A stretch of 64,000 nt of DNA, taken from contig OZ037839.1 in the NCBI GenBank assembly GCA_964035575.1, forward strand, positions 744,001-808,000, given 5' to 3'. A program made the position numbers and the translations under genes. This DNA comes from Rhynchopus sp. YZ270_cl-10. Its lineage: Eukaryota > Euglenozoa > Diplonemea > Diplonemida > Diplonemidae. Shown here piece by piece: positions 41,284 to 51,648 of the stretch. A model generated the notes under the pieces. The model did not search any database, had not been told where the DNA came from, and saw only the letters and a program-made list of their open reading frames with translations. Position 1 is the stretch's first letter, and every line of letters begins with the position of its first letter.

Positions 41284-42141
41284 TTAAGACACACTTGCTG
41301 GAGTGGTGGGTGGTACAGCTGTGGGTGGTGCTTGAGTGGCATTCACACACACGTAGTCGAAGGCAATGTTCCCCAACCCTCCTGAAGAGTACACGCTGTT
41401 GAACTGCACCAACGCAGAACCATTCATCACAAGGTCCACACCTATGAAGCGTGTTGTGTTTACAGAACGGGGCCAGTAGTATTCCAAGTTGAAGTGTGTG
41501 TCATCCTCTGAGCTGTAGACGTACACGGCCATTTCCCAGTACGGGTCAATAACAGAAAACCTGAGCACAGCTTTTGTGTCGCACGCAATGTCCCAGCACT
41601 CTGTGTGGTCTACTGCCATGGATTTATATTGCACGTGTCCGGTGCCTGTCAGGTTGTTCTGTTTGTCACAGGGGATGGAGACACCTGCTGGCGCCGATGG
41701 TGTGCTGGGTACAGGTGTGGGTGGTGCTTGAGTGGCATTCACACACACGTAGTCGAAGGCAATCGTCCCCACCCCTCCTGAAGAGTACACGCTGTTGAAC
41801 TGCACCAACGCAGAACTATTCATCACAAGGTCCACACCTATGAAGCGTGTTGTGTTTACAGAACGGGGCCAGTAATATTCCAAGTTGAAGTTTGTGTCAT
41901 CCTCTGAGCTGTAGACGTACACGGCCATTCCGAAGTACGGGTCAATAACAGAAAACCTGAGCACAACTTCTGTGTCGCACGCAATGTCCCAGCACTCTGT
42001 GTGGTTTATTGCCATGGAGTTATAGTTCACATGCCCGTTGCCTGTCAGGTTGTTCTGTTTGTCACAGGGGATGGAGACACCTGCCGGAGTGGTCGCAGCC
42101 GTGCTTGCACACAGCAGCGCTGCCAAGCATGCGCGCAGCAT
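41284..42141 (-). CDS. Secreted protein with two CUB-like domains
   Basis: 285 residues from ATG 42141 (MLRACLAALLCASTAATT), a signal peptide shared with the genes at 52386 and 56532; the frame is open 34 codons further up but that part lies in the conserved 5' flank. Two repeats of about 115 residues follow: IPCDKQNNLTG, ECWDIACDT, VVLRFSVIDPY, AVYVYSSEDD, FIGVDLVMN, ALVQFNSVYSSGG and IAFDYVC. The four cysteines and the alternating strands resemble CUB domains, though calcium-site residues are not clear. A Thr/Pro linker (APPTPVPSTPSAP) joins them. Probably extracellular binding; ligand unknown. No membrane anchor is seen. Confidence 0.8.
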   Translation of the reverse strand: MLRACLAALLCASTAATTPAGVSIPCDKQNNLTGNGHVNYNSMAINHTECWDIACDTEVVLRFSVIDPYFGMAVYVYSSEDDTNFNLEYYWPRSVNTTRFIGVDLVMNSSALVQFNSVYSSGGVGTIAFDYVCVNATQAPPTPVPSTPSAPAGVSIPCDKQNNLTGTGHVQYKSMAVDHTECWDIACDTKAVLRFSVIDPYWEMAVYVYSSEDDTHFNLEYYWPRSVNTTRFIGVDLVMNGSALVQFNSVYSSGGLGNIAFDYVCVNATQAPPTAVPPTTPASVS

Positions 42142-42310
42142 TGTCTTTTGTTGTGTCCAGAGAATACCTGTTGTGTTGTTGTGCTGTTGTGTTGCTATAT
42201 CTTCTACCTTGCTTATATCTTCTACAGTATAATCAGGGGCCAATCATAACGTGCACACTCTGCTGATTCTAAAAACGGGGGCAAAAAAATCGCAGATGGA
42301 AAAATGGGGA
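42142..42310 (-). promoter_or_regulatory. Conserved 5' flank shared with the gene at 56532
   Basis: About 165 bases nearly identical to 57405-57575, with ATATCTTCTACC, GCTTATATCTTCTAC and GGGGCCAATCATAACG. The match may reflect a recent duplication that included the promoter, or selection. CCAAT is present (on the plus strand); no TATA box stands out. Confidence 0.5.
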
Positions 42311-42517
42311 AGAGGTTGAAATGTTGGAACAGCAGTTATCAATCAATTTAAAAAAAACGTGACGAGAGAGAAAAAAAAACAAAACACAGTGGGATATAAG
42401 TCCACCCCCTCCAGAGAGGCTTAATAATTCAAAAAAAAGGGGGGGTGGAAGAAGTCAACGCTGCTAGCGTGCTTGGTCCGCACCAAAAGAGGGCGGAATA
42501 AAAAATGAGACGTCAGT

Positions 42518-42595
42518 CATACTTGGACTGCCCGAAATCTCTTTCGGGCACTTCGGGCGATTTCGGGAGAATTTGGGCCGGATTTCGCCAACTGC
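42518..42595. repeat. Solo end of the 1735-2588 element family
   Basis: GTCATACTTGGACTGCCCG and then GGGCACTTCGGGCGATTTCGG. Only one end is present, so it is a truncated copy. Confidence 0.6.
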
Positions 42596-42865
42596 ATGGT
42601 AAATACGAGACGTTGGGGAGGAAGGAAAATACGTTGTAACAGTGCAGGGTTCTCCACCCTATAATTTGAAGATTTGCATCTTGTAACGATAAAAGCGTCG
42701 CTCACCAGTTTTACGGTGAATCTTGCAACAGATGGTATCGTAACGTCAAAAAAGGTTTTTTTTTGTGCTGTAAGAACTCCTGCCACTGCTTTTCTTTTTT
42801 CTTTTTTTTTTTTTTTTGAAAAAAATATGACAAGTTTTAACGTGCCACTCACTATTTACCACATT

Positions 42866-43880
42866 TTCAACTTACCTTCCTTCACCCCCCCCTGTAAGGG
42901 TAACCGTAGGTGAAGTAAGGTATAGTATTGAAATCGATGTGGGGGGGGAGTAAAGGGTCAATTTTACAAAACCAGATTTTGAGGAAAATTTTAGCCGAAA
43001 ATGGGCCCCACGTATAAGCAACCGGGCTCATATTTCTCAAAATTTAAGTGGTCAAAAAATTGTCCAATTTTCGAGATTGACCCCACCACTGCACGGGCGG
43101 AGCCCAAAAACGCAAATAAGGACCCTTTTTCAACTTACCTTCCTTCACCCCCCCCTGTAAGGGTAACCGTAGGTGAAGTAAGGTATAGTATTGAAATCGA
43201 TGTGGGGGGGGAGTAAAGGGTCAATTTTACAAAACCAGATTTTGAGGAAAATTTTAGCCGAAAATGGGCCCCACGTATAAGCAACCGGGCTCATATTTCT
43301 CAAAATTTAAGTGGTCAAAAAATTGTCCAATTTTCGAGATTGACCCCACCACTGCACGGGCGGAGCCCAAAAACGCAAATAAGGACCCTTTTTAATTTGT
43401 TCTCTTGAAATGTGTAATTTCAAGTTTTCTAGAAAAAAATAGCAACTGATCCTACAAGGGTTGAAGGAAGGTGTGTGGAAAACAACAACAACAAAACAAG
43501 GAATTGCTAGGAAAAAAAGCGAGGTGTGCTGTGGGAAACTCTGCGCGATTTTTTTCTTTGCTGGGTGGTACTGATGCGCATGGTGTGATCGACGACAGTT
43601 AGTCGTCTGTGTTCCTTGCACACTCCTCCTCCGGCGACGATGCGTGGGAGGCTGTGGACGACAACGAGCTGGAACACGCCGACCATCCATCGAGCAAATG
43701 GTGCTGGACGAAGAGGGGTCTGAGGATGACAGCCCCCGTTCTTGAACGTTTCAAGTGCAGGCGTCCCAGTGGTTGTGGCAGCGTTTTCGCATACCTGCAG
43801 AAGAGCAGAGTGTAGATTATTTCTACAGGGCGGTGTTCAGGAGTGTGGGTCCCCCCATAACCACAGCACACCCCATTTTT
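42866..43880 (-). repeat. 1-kb duplicated segment, inverted copy
   Basis: Reverse complement of 13255-14310: the two tandem units of about 262 bp come first (42868-43391), then the arm with TTTCAAGTGCAGGCGTCCC and CGCATACCTGCAGAAG. The tandem pairs are close to identical between loci. The worn coding trace (EQMVLDEEGSEDDSPRS) lies near 43690-43745. Confidence 0.85.
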
Positions 43881-44050
43881 TTTTCCGATAGCAATTACTT
43901 GTTTTTATTTTTTTCTTATTCCCTCTGATGTAGCCAGCATCCTCGGGGAAGATGGCGCACACGTAGTATCACTTAAGCAGTGTCTATGAGATACCACGAC
44001 GGCTAGGGAAGTGGTCAAAACGGACTGTTTGGTTGCCAGTTAAAGGCCAA

Positions 44051-46222
44051 TCACATCAAATGAGAAAAATATTTGTCAATCAGACCACGAACAAGAAGAG
44101 GGGTATTCCCACTCGGTGAGGTAGGAAACGGGTCGGTTTTGTGTTGCCATGTCTTGTCCAGGGCCAGACAGTCGGCATTGAACTTTGTTTGGTTGAAGTC
44201 ACCTGCGGCCACCCCTGTGGACATCTGCTTGAAGTACAACGCCCACCGTGGCTGGTAGAACCCCTTCACAAGACCACCCCACTCCTTCCCAGCGTAGTCA
44301 AGGATGTTCCCCTCAGGTCCCCACAAGGTGATCTGGTTGCGTGCATTCCATTCGTACAGGTCCTGCTGTGTCACGTTGTTGCCTCCCCAACTGCGCGCAT
44401 TGCTCAGCCACGTGCCAAGAAGGAAGAACTTGGACGAAAGCAGCAACGTGTCCTGGTCCGCGATCATCTCCAGCATGGTGGCAGCTATCTCATCCAACGC
44501 TGTTGCGTTCTTTGCGTGGTATGCAGCAGTGTGGCTCTGACTGAGGCTCATGAACTTATCGGACATAGCCTGGCGTGCCACATCCACAAGGTCATTCACG
44601 TACGTCTCTTGCGCCGCGAAGGTGTCGTTTGCCAGCAGCATAGCAACCATCGCCTCTTCCACCAGTGAGCTGTTGTAACTGAACGCCGTGGGCCCCCGCC
44701 TCGACTTCGTCATGTCGAGCTCTGGCGTAATGGTGATGATATCGCGCACCACACCACTCTGTGTGTACACACTTCTGTGGAGCAGGTCCCATGCACGCAT
44801 CGTTTGCGCGTGGCGAGCGCCGTAGCGGCGGTGTGAGTAGTCGTACAGCCACTCGGTCATGTTGGCATGAGGTGTTGTGCGCCACATGTTCTGCAGCATG
44901 AGTTCATAGATCACATAATTCTGGCGGGTGCCTTCCATCGTCAGCCCAAATCCGGATACAGACGTGTTCTGCACATCTGCAGCGTGAGGCTTGGTATTGG
45001 CAAGGTCAAGGGCGCCCCCCATCCCGTCTCTCCCACCAAAGTCATGCAGGAGGCTGAAGATGTACGGCTTCCCCCAATAGGAGTCAAGACGTGAGTACTG
45101 TGCTTTGCCCATAGATTCGAGGTCCAACACAAGTGAGTGGTCGTCAGGGACACCTGCAAGATAGGCCTGTGCACGCTCAACTGTCCAGAAGCTTTCACTC
45201 ACGAAGAGCCATCCCTGCATCACCCACACTGCGTTGGGCTCTGCAGCAGTGAGGGAGGAGTACATTGCCTTGGACGAGGCAGTCAGGTACGAAGTGTTCC
45301 CGCTTTGCGGTGTGAGTTCGTTGTATTGGTCGCCGTTGAAGTATACGCTTGTGGTGTTGAAGACACTGCGGTACTGCTCAATGAAGGTTTTGCCCACTTC
45401 TATGTATAGTGGGTCTGTAGGCTCAATAGAGAGCACGGAGCCATTTGGGGGACCGAAGTGTCCCCAGTCCGGTGACTTGACGTACGATGCGTTGGGAAGC
45501 TTTGCCAAGAACGCATTTGGGACGTGCCCAGCAAACGCAGGCAGGACCGGAGTCATTTTAAGGTCCTCCATTCTTTGAAGGATCTTCACCTGCAGGTCTT
45601 TCTGTCCATTGATAAACTCAACCGGCAGCAGCCCACCCCAGCCCTCCATGTTCCCCATGCGATTCCATGCTGCGAACGCGGGGCCCGAGAAGAACGTCGC
45701 AATCTCTGCAGAGCTGAGTCCAAACTCCTGAAACGTCTTCTCCCACACGTACTCCTGCCCGACAAATGCCAGTGGTAGGTTGATGCCTGAAAGCGCCATC
45801 CAATCAATCTCCTCTTCCCATCGCGCCCAGTCCCACCAGACCATTGTGTAGCTGAAAGTGCAGACGTTCAAATAGTAACCCCATTTGTGTGTACGTGAGA
45901 TGTGGATGTCTTCTGAAACGGTTGGGAACGTTTCGGGGAAGTTCGCGTTGTTACCCGACCAAGTACGGACCTGCATGTGTGTCACATTATTCAAAAAGAA
46001 CCCAAGCCCCGACGCGACGCTGCCAGGTGTGTTACCTCTGATGATCTGCCTGCCTTGTGTGTCGAGCTTGGCCACTATCGTGAATGCGTCGCTACCGGAA
46101 GACTCTAGCACGTCAGGGGCAAACTTATCGGCATGCTTCCCGAGTATGCGGACGAAGAGCTCTTCAATAGGACTTCCGGACACTGTCTGCACAACAGCAA
46201 ATAGGCAGAACAACCTATACAT
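44051..46222 (-). CDS. NAGLU: Alpha-N-acetylglucosaminidase (GH89)
   Basis: 723 residues, one exon, signal peptide MYRLFCLFAVVQTVSGS. It covers the whole GH89 family: an N-terminal alpha/beta domain (to about 105), then WGYYLNVCTFSYTMVWWDW..WMALSGINLPLAFVGQEYVW, GMGGL-like GNMEGWGGLLP and PAFAGHVP. The probable catalytic pair is Glu302 (DQYNELTP) and Glu430 (GLTMEGTRQN), at the spots of human Glu316 and Glu446. The C-terminal helical part is complete (WGPEGNILDYAGKEWGGLVKGFYQPRW). The enzyme removes terminal alpha-linked N-acetylglucosamine, in animals from heparan sulfate in lysosomes. Here it would act in vacuoles or be secreted. Many NxT/S sequons. Confidence 0.95.
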   Translation of the reverse strand: MYRLFCLFAVVQTVSGSPIEELFVRILGKHADKFAPDVLESSGSDAFTIVAKLDTQGRQIIRGNTPGSVASGLGFFLNNVTHMQVRTWSGNNANFPETFPTVSEDIHISRTHKWGYYLNVCTFSYTMVWWDWARWEEEIDWMALSGINLPLAFVGQEYVWEKTFQEFGLSSAEIATFFSGPAFAAWNRMGNMEGWGGLLPVEFINGQKDLQVKILQRMEDLKMTPVLPAFAGHVPNAFLAKLPNASYVKSPDWGHFGPPNGSVLSIEPTDPLYIEVGKTFIEQYRSVFNTTSVYFNGDQYNELTPQSGNTSYLTASSKAMYSSLTAAEPNAVWVMQGWLFVSESFWTVERAQAYLAGVPDDHSLVLDLESMGKAQYSRLDSYWGKPYIFSLLHDFGGRDGMGGALDLANTKPHAADVQNTSVSGFGLTMEGTRQNYVIYELMLQNMWRTTPHANMTEWLYDYSHRRYGARHAQTMRAWDLLHRSVYTQSGVVRDIITITPELDMTKSRRGPTAFSYNSSLVEEAMVAMLLANDTFAAQETYVNDLVDVARQAMSDKFMSLSQSHTAAYHAKNATALDEIAATMLEMIADQDTLLLSSKFFLLGTWLSNARSWGGNNVTQQDLYEWNARNQITLWGPEGNILDYAGKEWGGLVKGFYQPRWALYFKQMSTGVAAGDFNQTKFNADCLALDKTWQHKTDPFPTSPSGNTPLLVRGLIDKYFSHLM

Positions 46223-46368
46223 GTCTAATTACCTTACACCTGTTGTTGGATGTTCGTTGTGCGGGAAAAATTGGCTGATTGAATGACAATATTGTGCAGG
46301 GAAATGGGGAGATGAAGTGGGGAGGGGTAAAAATCGCGAAATGGAAAATGTGGGGGGGGAGAGAGGGG

Positions 46369-46578
46369 TTGAACTGTTGAACGCTTTCCCACCCCCAGAG
46401 CGTATGTTTGTGTTGGTGTTTTACACCTGCTGGTATAAAGATCTGCACACAGTGTCGGCAAAAGCCTTTTGTACTACGAAAGGTGTTGACGTAGATCGTC
46501 CTCAACCCTTGAGAGTAACTTTTATTTCTTCACACATTTCACTATTTTCCAATTTCACGTGTGAAGGTGTTTTTTTAA
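46369..46578 (+). repeat. Dispersed repeat E, copy 2
   Basis: Near-identical to 40576-40797, with the same TTCACAC/GTGTGAA terminal hairpin and T-run. It lies upstream of the NAGLU start. Confidence 0.7.
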
Positions 46579-46612
46579 TTTTTCTTTTTTTTTTTTTTTT
46601 GTAGTTTTTTTT

Positions 46613-47408
46613 CAGGGTATAAGCTTGGATTTTGGATTTTTTCCAGAATTAGGTTTTTTGAATTTTTTTTTTTTTGGTGGGGTTATAGCAGGGTATTATA
46701 TAGCCCCCCTAGCCCCCACCAAAAAGGTGGTTTTGTGTGAGGCAGTCATTTTTTTCTGTGGGGGAAACGAAGCGAAAAATTTTCTCGGTATTTTGTGACC
46801 ACGGCAAACCTACACCACCCCAACCCTGCGGAAAAGCCTCCCCTCCTCTGTGCAACCTTGGTAGCTTTCAGCCACTGGTGATCCGCAATCCGTAGTGGGT
46901 GTCAGCCTTATTGTCGGTAACCTCAATACATTTACAAGAAACGGTGGCCATGGCACTCAAAGGTTCCTGGCGAAGCCACGGTATGCAACATTTCTAAAAT
47001 CGCGCTTTAAAATTGCACTATTTTACAGGCAAACAATGTCATGGGAAGGGTGTGAAAGCTTGCGCCGCAGGCGCACGGTACGCTACTTTTATTCTTTTCG
47101 CCACATCTTTTTTCTCACTCATAGTTGGGTTCAAGCTCCGTCCGTCAAATGGAGCTCAACGAACCCTTTTTTGCGGAGCAAAAAAGGAAAAATGGCGCCG
47201 CAGGCAAAAAAATTTTAAGGTACAGCCTGGATGGTGCGGTCAGCAACCCAGTTCCCAAGGGTACTGCGTACTCCCGTGGTTCAACCACGGTTCTTTCCCC
47301 CATATTTCCCCCCCCCCCCGAAATCCAAATCTATATTTTTTTTTTTCCCCCGAAAAATTTCAGAATTAAGTTTTTGAACCTAATTCTGAGTACCAAGCTA
47401 ATACCCTG
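46613..47408. mobile_element. hAT-like MITE, about 796 bp
   Basis: The ends CAGGGTATAAGCTTGG and CCAAGCTAATACCCTG are inverted repeats of hAT type. The flanks are both runs of eight T, so the target duplication cannot be proved. The interior contains two family-F blocks (46968-47095 and 47150-47225). No ORF of note. Confidence 0.65.
46968..47095 (+). repeat. Family-F dispersed repeat
   Basis: GGCGAAGCCACGGTATGC, AACATTTCT, GTCATGGGAAGGGTGTG and GCGCCGCAGGCGCACGG. Inside the element 46613-47408. Confidence 0.7.
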
Positions 47409-47424
47409 TTTTTTTTTCTTTCTT

Positions 47425-47490
47425 TGAAAACTTGTTGGAATAGTGTAGTTGCCACCTGTGCAAGGTTCACTTTCCCTTTGTTCACTGTTT
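47425..47490. ncRNA. Family-G hairpin module
   Basis: TTGAAAACTTGTTGG, TAGTGTAGTTGCCACC, then TGCAAGGTTCACTTTCCC. It is followed by repeat H, as at 40888-40955. Confidence 0.42.
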
Positions 47491-47842
47491 CTTTTTAAAT
47501 GATTGATGCTAAAAAGAAATTGAACACCGTACCCCAACTCCCTTCCTTTTCTCCCTTCCTTTTTTCTATTCTGGGGCGGGTTGGAGCAGAGCCACACTTC
47601 ACCGACAGACGGTATGTGCGGTTCACCACAACCTCTCCTTTTGTCTTTATTGTCTTTATTGGTTGTGGGGGTGGGAAACAACAAAAAGGGAAAGTCGGAG
47701 CGCAGTTTCGATTTCGAAAGAAAAAAAAATTGAAAAACACAAGCGACCCCCAAAAACGGAAGAATTTCTCCCAGGGGGGCCAAACAAAAAGTTCTGTTGC
47801 TTTGGTCAGCAGAACATTTTTTTGGAAGTGCACTGCTTAAGG
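47490..47842. repeat. Dispersed repeat H, copy 2
   Basis: Homologue of 40955-41283 in the same orientation, with small indels. No CUB gene follows here. Confidence 0.7.
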
Positions 47843-48084
47843 AAAAGATACTAATGGCCAACTGTTTCCAGCGCATAACGCCAAAAGGCTTTCCCCTGGA
47901 TGGCAAATGAAATCAAAAACTAATGAGACGCGTTACTTTCTCTTTTTGAAAGCATTTGAACAACGACATGGAGTGCCACTCGGAACAAATGGCAGCCCGA
48001 CGCCTTTGTGATTGAATCCAGGGGATTGGTTTTGTTGGTTTGAAGATGTCGTATACGAAATATAAAGCAGTGCACAATTCAAGA

Positions 48085-48287
48085 CAAGGTTACTTTGTAC
48101 TACGGAAGGTATAGACGTAGATCGTCCTCAACCCTTGAGAGTACCTTTTGTTTCTTCACACATTTCACTATTTTCCGATTTCACGTGTGAAGATGTTTTT
48201 TTTTTTTCTTTCTTTTCTTTGAAAAAATTGTTGGAAAAGTGTAGTTGCCACCTGGGCAAGGTTCACTTTCCCTTTGTTCACTCATTG
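48085..48287. repeat. Repeat E (3' part) followed by family-G module
   Basis: 48085-48200 keeps CTTTGTACTACGGAAGG, GATCGTCCTCAACCC and the TTCACAC/GTGTGAA hairpin with T-run. 48222-48287 is a family-G module. 47843-48084 holds nothing I can assign. Confidence 0.6.
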
Positions 48288-48827
48288 GTGACATACGGGG
48301 GACGGGGTTTCACAACTTTTCACACCCATACAAGTCAAGCAAGGCTGTGAACAGTTGGTATACAGTTTTGAAAGTTGTGAATGGGATTGAAATTTTGGGG
48401 AAAATAATAAGGTAGGGCAGCACAATTAGAAATTGTGTCTAGTGTCACAACGCTCCCTAAAAATCTGTTCGCACGCATGACACTAAACAATATTTTTAAC
48501 TTGTCCCACCCTAACTTTTTATTCATTGATTGGGGGGGGGGGGGGGTACGGGGCGGCAGTGCGGTCTCGCTTGCCCAAACTGTTAGTGCATCGGCACTAC
48601 CTATTTAATTTGAAATTTTTCTTGCTCGTGCCGGGCACTACCAGTGGCACTACCACTTGTTACTCTTTCTAGAAAGAAGTTTTACCCTTGTCAGACACGC
48701 AGTGTCCGACAAGGGTAAAACTTCTAAATTGTAATTTTGGTCTTCCCACAAGCCTCAAAGTGACCCCGTCAGTCAGAACGCAACTCAATTGGTCAAACGT
48801 CGAAGGAAAATCATGCAGCATGGCGAA

Positions 48828-48975
48828 AGAAAAAAAAGTAGCGCACCGTGCGCCTGCGGCGCAAGCCTGAAACTACCTTTCCCATGACACAGTTTGGCTG
48901 TAAAAACAATATTATGCAATTTTTAAGCGCAATTTTTGGAAATGTTGCGCACCGTGGCTTCGCCAGGAACTTTTG
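48828..48975 (-). repeat. Family-F dispersed repeat
   Basis: Reverse orientation: CTGGCGAAGCCACGGTGCGC, AACATTTCC, ACTGTGTCATGGGAAAGG and GCGCCGCAGGCGCACGG. Confidence 0.7.
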
Positions 48976-49139
48976 GATGCCACATGACCGCCGTTTGTTT
49001 CTGTAAATGTACTGAGGTTACTGAATAATTCGCGCGGTGCAAATATCAATGAAGTCGAACTCTGCATCATTCCGAGCATGGAGAACTTGAGCTGGGTTGG
49101 GCTTGACCGAGTTTTGACCGAGTAACCTCGGGTTTTATT

Positions 49140-49192
49140 ATTTGAAAACTTGGTTGTATTAGTGTAGCCACCCTAGAGTGTGGTACACTATA
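49140..49192. ncRNA. Family-G hairpin module
   Basis: TTGAAAACTTGGTTG, TAGTGTAGCCACC, GAGTGTGGTACACTA. It lies immediately left of the TIR element at 49200. Confidence 0.4.
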
Positions 49193-49199
49193 TTATATA

Positions 49200-50247
49200 T
49201 GGGAGCGTCCGCGAAAGACCCCCCCCTAAAGCTAACATCCATGCTTATTGGTATTTCACTAATTAAAATTTTGGTATTTTATAAGATTTTTTTTTACAAT
49301 GAACTCAGAGTTAAGTTTCTGAGTTCATTAAAAAAAAAATCGGTGAAAAATTCCGAGTAGGTATTAATTTAGATAGGAAAAGCTATGTCAGCAGCTATGT
49401 GTCCCCTTATTTTACCTGTAAATACTAAGGATATAGGAAGGAATTCACTAATATCTGTCTCTAAACCCATTATCAAAAAGGGGGGGAGGAAAGGGGGGTG
49501 GAGGCTTGTCGCCCCCTCCGAACACTCTAAATAGAGCGCGAAAGAGCTTCACGCTCCGGGTCGTCTGCGGCGATGTCGACTTTCTCGCAGAAAACCCCCT
49601 TTTTTGAGTGACCCTATTGACCTCCGTGATGAGTCTCTCCAAGAGTTGCAGACAATTGTCCGCCTGTTCCTCCTCTTCCTCCTCCGTCTCGCTGTCACTG
49701 TCCTGAGGGTGTCGCTGATGCAACTACAGGAGTAGTAAACGGCGGACACCCCTTTTCTCCTGGTGGTTGTCTTCTGCATATGGAGGGACATATGCTTCGA
49801 GCTACACACCTCGCGCATCCAGCTCCTCGCGCCCCACCCTTTGCCCCCCTGCCAGTGGACCCCTGCATACACCTGCAGCTCGGCGAAGTTTTTTAGGCCT
49901 CGGAAAGGCCGGGTTTTCAGCTCCTGAGCGAATGCTTTGGCTGGTGATTACATTTCCCCCTGTTGTGTTGTTCTATGGGTGGTTATATGGGTGTTTGTGA
50001 GGATTTCCTTGTATATCCTTAGTATTTACAGGTAAAATAAGGGGACACATAGCTGTTGACATAGCTTTTCCTATCTAAATTAATACCTACTCGGAATTTT
50101 TCACCGATTTTTTTTTTAATGAACTCAGAAACTTAACTCTGAGTTCATTTAAAAAAAAAAATCTTATAAAATACCAAATTTTAATTAGTGAAATACCAAT
50201 AAGCATGGATGTTAGCTTTAGGGGGGGGTCTTTCGCGGACGCTGCCA
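49200..50247. mobile_element. TIR element with 250-bp arms, TA target (Tc1/mariner-like)
   Basis: The arms 49200-49450 and about 49993-50247 are inverted repeats starting TGGGAGCGTCCGCG and ending CGCGGACGCTGCCA, with TA on each side. The arms include a smaller palindrome (GAACTCAGAGTTAAG..). The centre carries one short ORF but no transposase. Confidence 0.78.
49448..49723 (-). CDS. Short acidic ORF inside the TIR element
   Basis: 91 residues: an acidic start (DSDSETEEEEEEQAD), a Leu-rich helix (CLQLLERLITEVNRV) and a Pro-rich end. It ends at the edge of the right half of the left arm. No family is recognised. It may be a captured gene scrap or a chance ORF. Confidence 0.25.
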   Translation of the reverse strand: MHQRHPQDSDSETEEEEEEQADNCLQLLERLITEVNRVTQKRGFSARKSTSPQTTRSVKLFRALFRVFGGGDKPPPPFPPPLFDNGFRDRY

Positions 50248-50319
50248 TATTTTGAAAGATTTTTAGCCGATCTTTCAAAATACGCCATCTAAGAACACTT
50301 TTATGCATCTGGGTTTTCC

Positions 50320-51060
50320 TTGGATGCCGGGGAGCATGAAAAAGTACGGGAAAAGGTCACTTTTCAGAGCCGCCATGTGATAAGAATTTTTCTAGTCGTT
50401 TTCGTGAAAACACTTTTTTTGTGTGGAAAGATTTCGTTCACATCTTTCAAAATACGTAAAAATCGAAAACTTTTATGCATCTGTGATATCCTCGGATTTT
50501 GGTGTAATTTTACCATCAAAATCACGGGTTGTACGTTGCTAAGGTCGTAAGGCTGGTAGGGTTGATAAGTAGGGTTCTACTCACTTTCGTGAAAAGATTT
50601 TTGCATTTTTGGAAAGATTTGATGTCAAATCTGTCAAAATAAGCAAGAATCGAAAACTTTTGTGCCTCTGAATGCACTTTGGAAGTCTGTGAGAACCACC
50701 ACCAAAATCACTGTTTTTCTGACTATTCTTTGCCTTATTACCACCCAAAAGCACGTTATAAGCCGGGTTTTCACTATTTTTTCGTATTGCGGGGTGCTTT
50801 TTTTGTGAATTTTCGGCACACAGGGTAGTTCTGACCCATTCTGGGGGTGTTTCGGACCTGTAGATGCCCAAAAACGTGAAAAAAATCGCCTTTTTACGTG
50901 TGTAGTGGTGTTTCAGTGTAAATCGTTAGGGAAATCGATTTTTAGACATGCTGCTAACAGAGCTACACTCATCTAAGTTGGATTCTACTAGGACTTTTTG
51001 CTCGATTTTTTTTTGTTTGAAAAGATTTTGTGGTCAATCTTTCAAATAACGCCATTTTCG
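50320..51060. repeat. Homologue of the core of the 1735-2588 element
   Basis: Shared blocks include GATGTCAAATCTGTC, GCAAGAATCGAAAAC, TTTTTCGTATT, GATGCCCAAAAACG and TCTACTAGGACTTTTTGC. The CATACTTGG ends are missing, so this is an internal or truncated copy. Confidence 0.65.
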
Positions 51061-51323
51061 GACAGCAATAATTTACGATGATTTTTTTTGCCGGAAGGAT
51101 CAGTAAAAAACCAAAAGGTGGATTTTATGCGTACCTCATTTTGGGTAAAACATTTTTTTGCGAAAAAAAACTTAAAATAATGGAATTGAAAGCCGTGTTC
51201 AAAATCTTTCAATTGCGGCCAGGTACGATTAAAAATTTGCATCTGGGGTCCCTTTACCGGTTGGAGAGCCCCCAAAACCAAAACTCAAAAGTGGGTCGAA
51301 AATCTGGCTTCGGGTCTAAAGGG

Positions 51324-51630
51324 TTACTGGGGGGGGGGCGAATAAGAGATGTGGCATCTCTTATTAGGCGAACGGACGAGCCAAAAATAAAAAAAAATTT
51401 TTGGGGGAAAAAAAGCAAATAGACATTTTCGCCGGAGGCAAAAAAAAATTTTTGACCACTTTTTTGCCAGACCGGGTAGACAGGGTAAAATTTCAAAATG
51501 TTTTTTCAAGATAAAACCCTGTTGCATGCAAAAAAAAAAAAAAAAAATACCCCCAAAATCTCAACCTGATCTCTTATTCGGCCCTAATCTCTTATTCACC
51601 CCTGATCTCTTATTCGCCCCCCCCCAGTAA
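51324..51630. mobile_element. G-run hairpin MITE (ATCTCTTATT iterons), 307 bp
   Basis: The TIRs start TTACTGGGGGGGGG followed by CGAATAAGAGAT; the far end mirrors this. AATAAGAGAT pairs with ATCTCTTATT right after, then AGGCGAACGGACG. The other end has three direct ATCTCTTATTC copies. It is the counterpart of 3184-3335. Confidence 0.7.
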
Positions 51631-51648
51631 AAAAAAATAAAAAAATAA

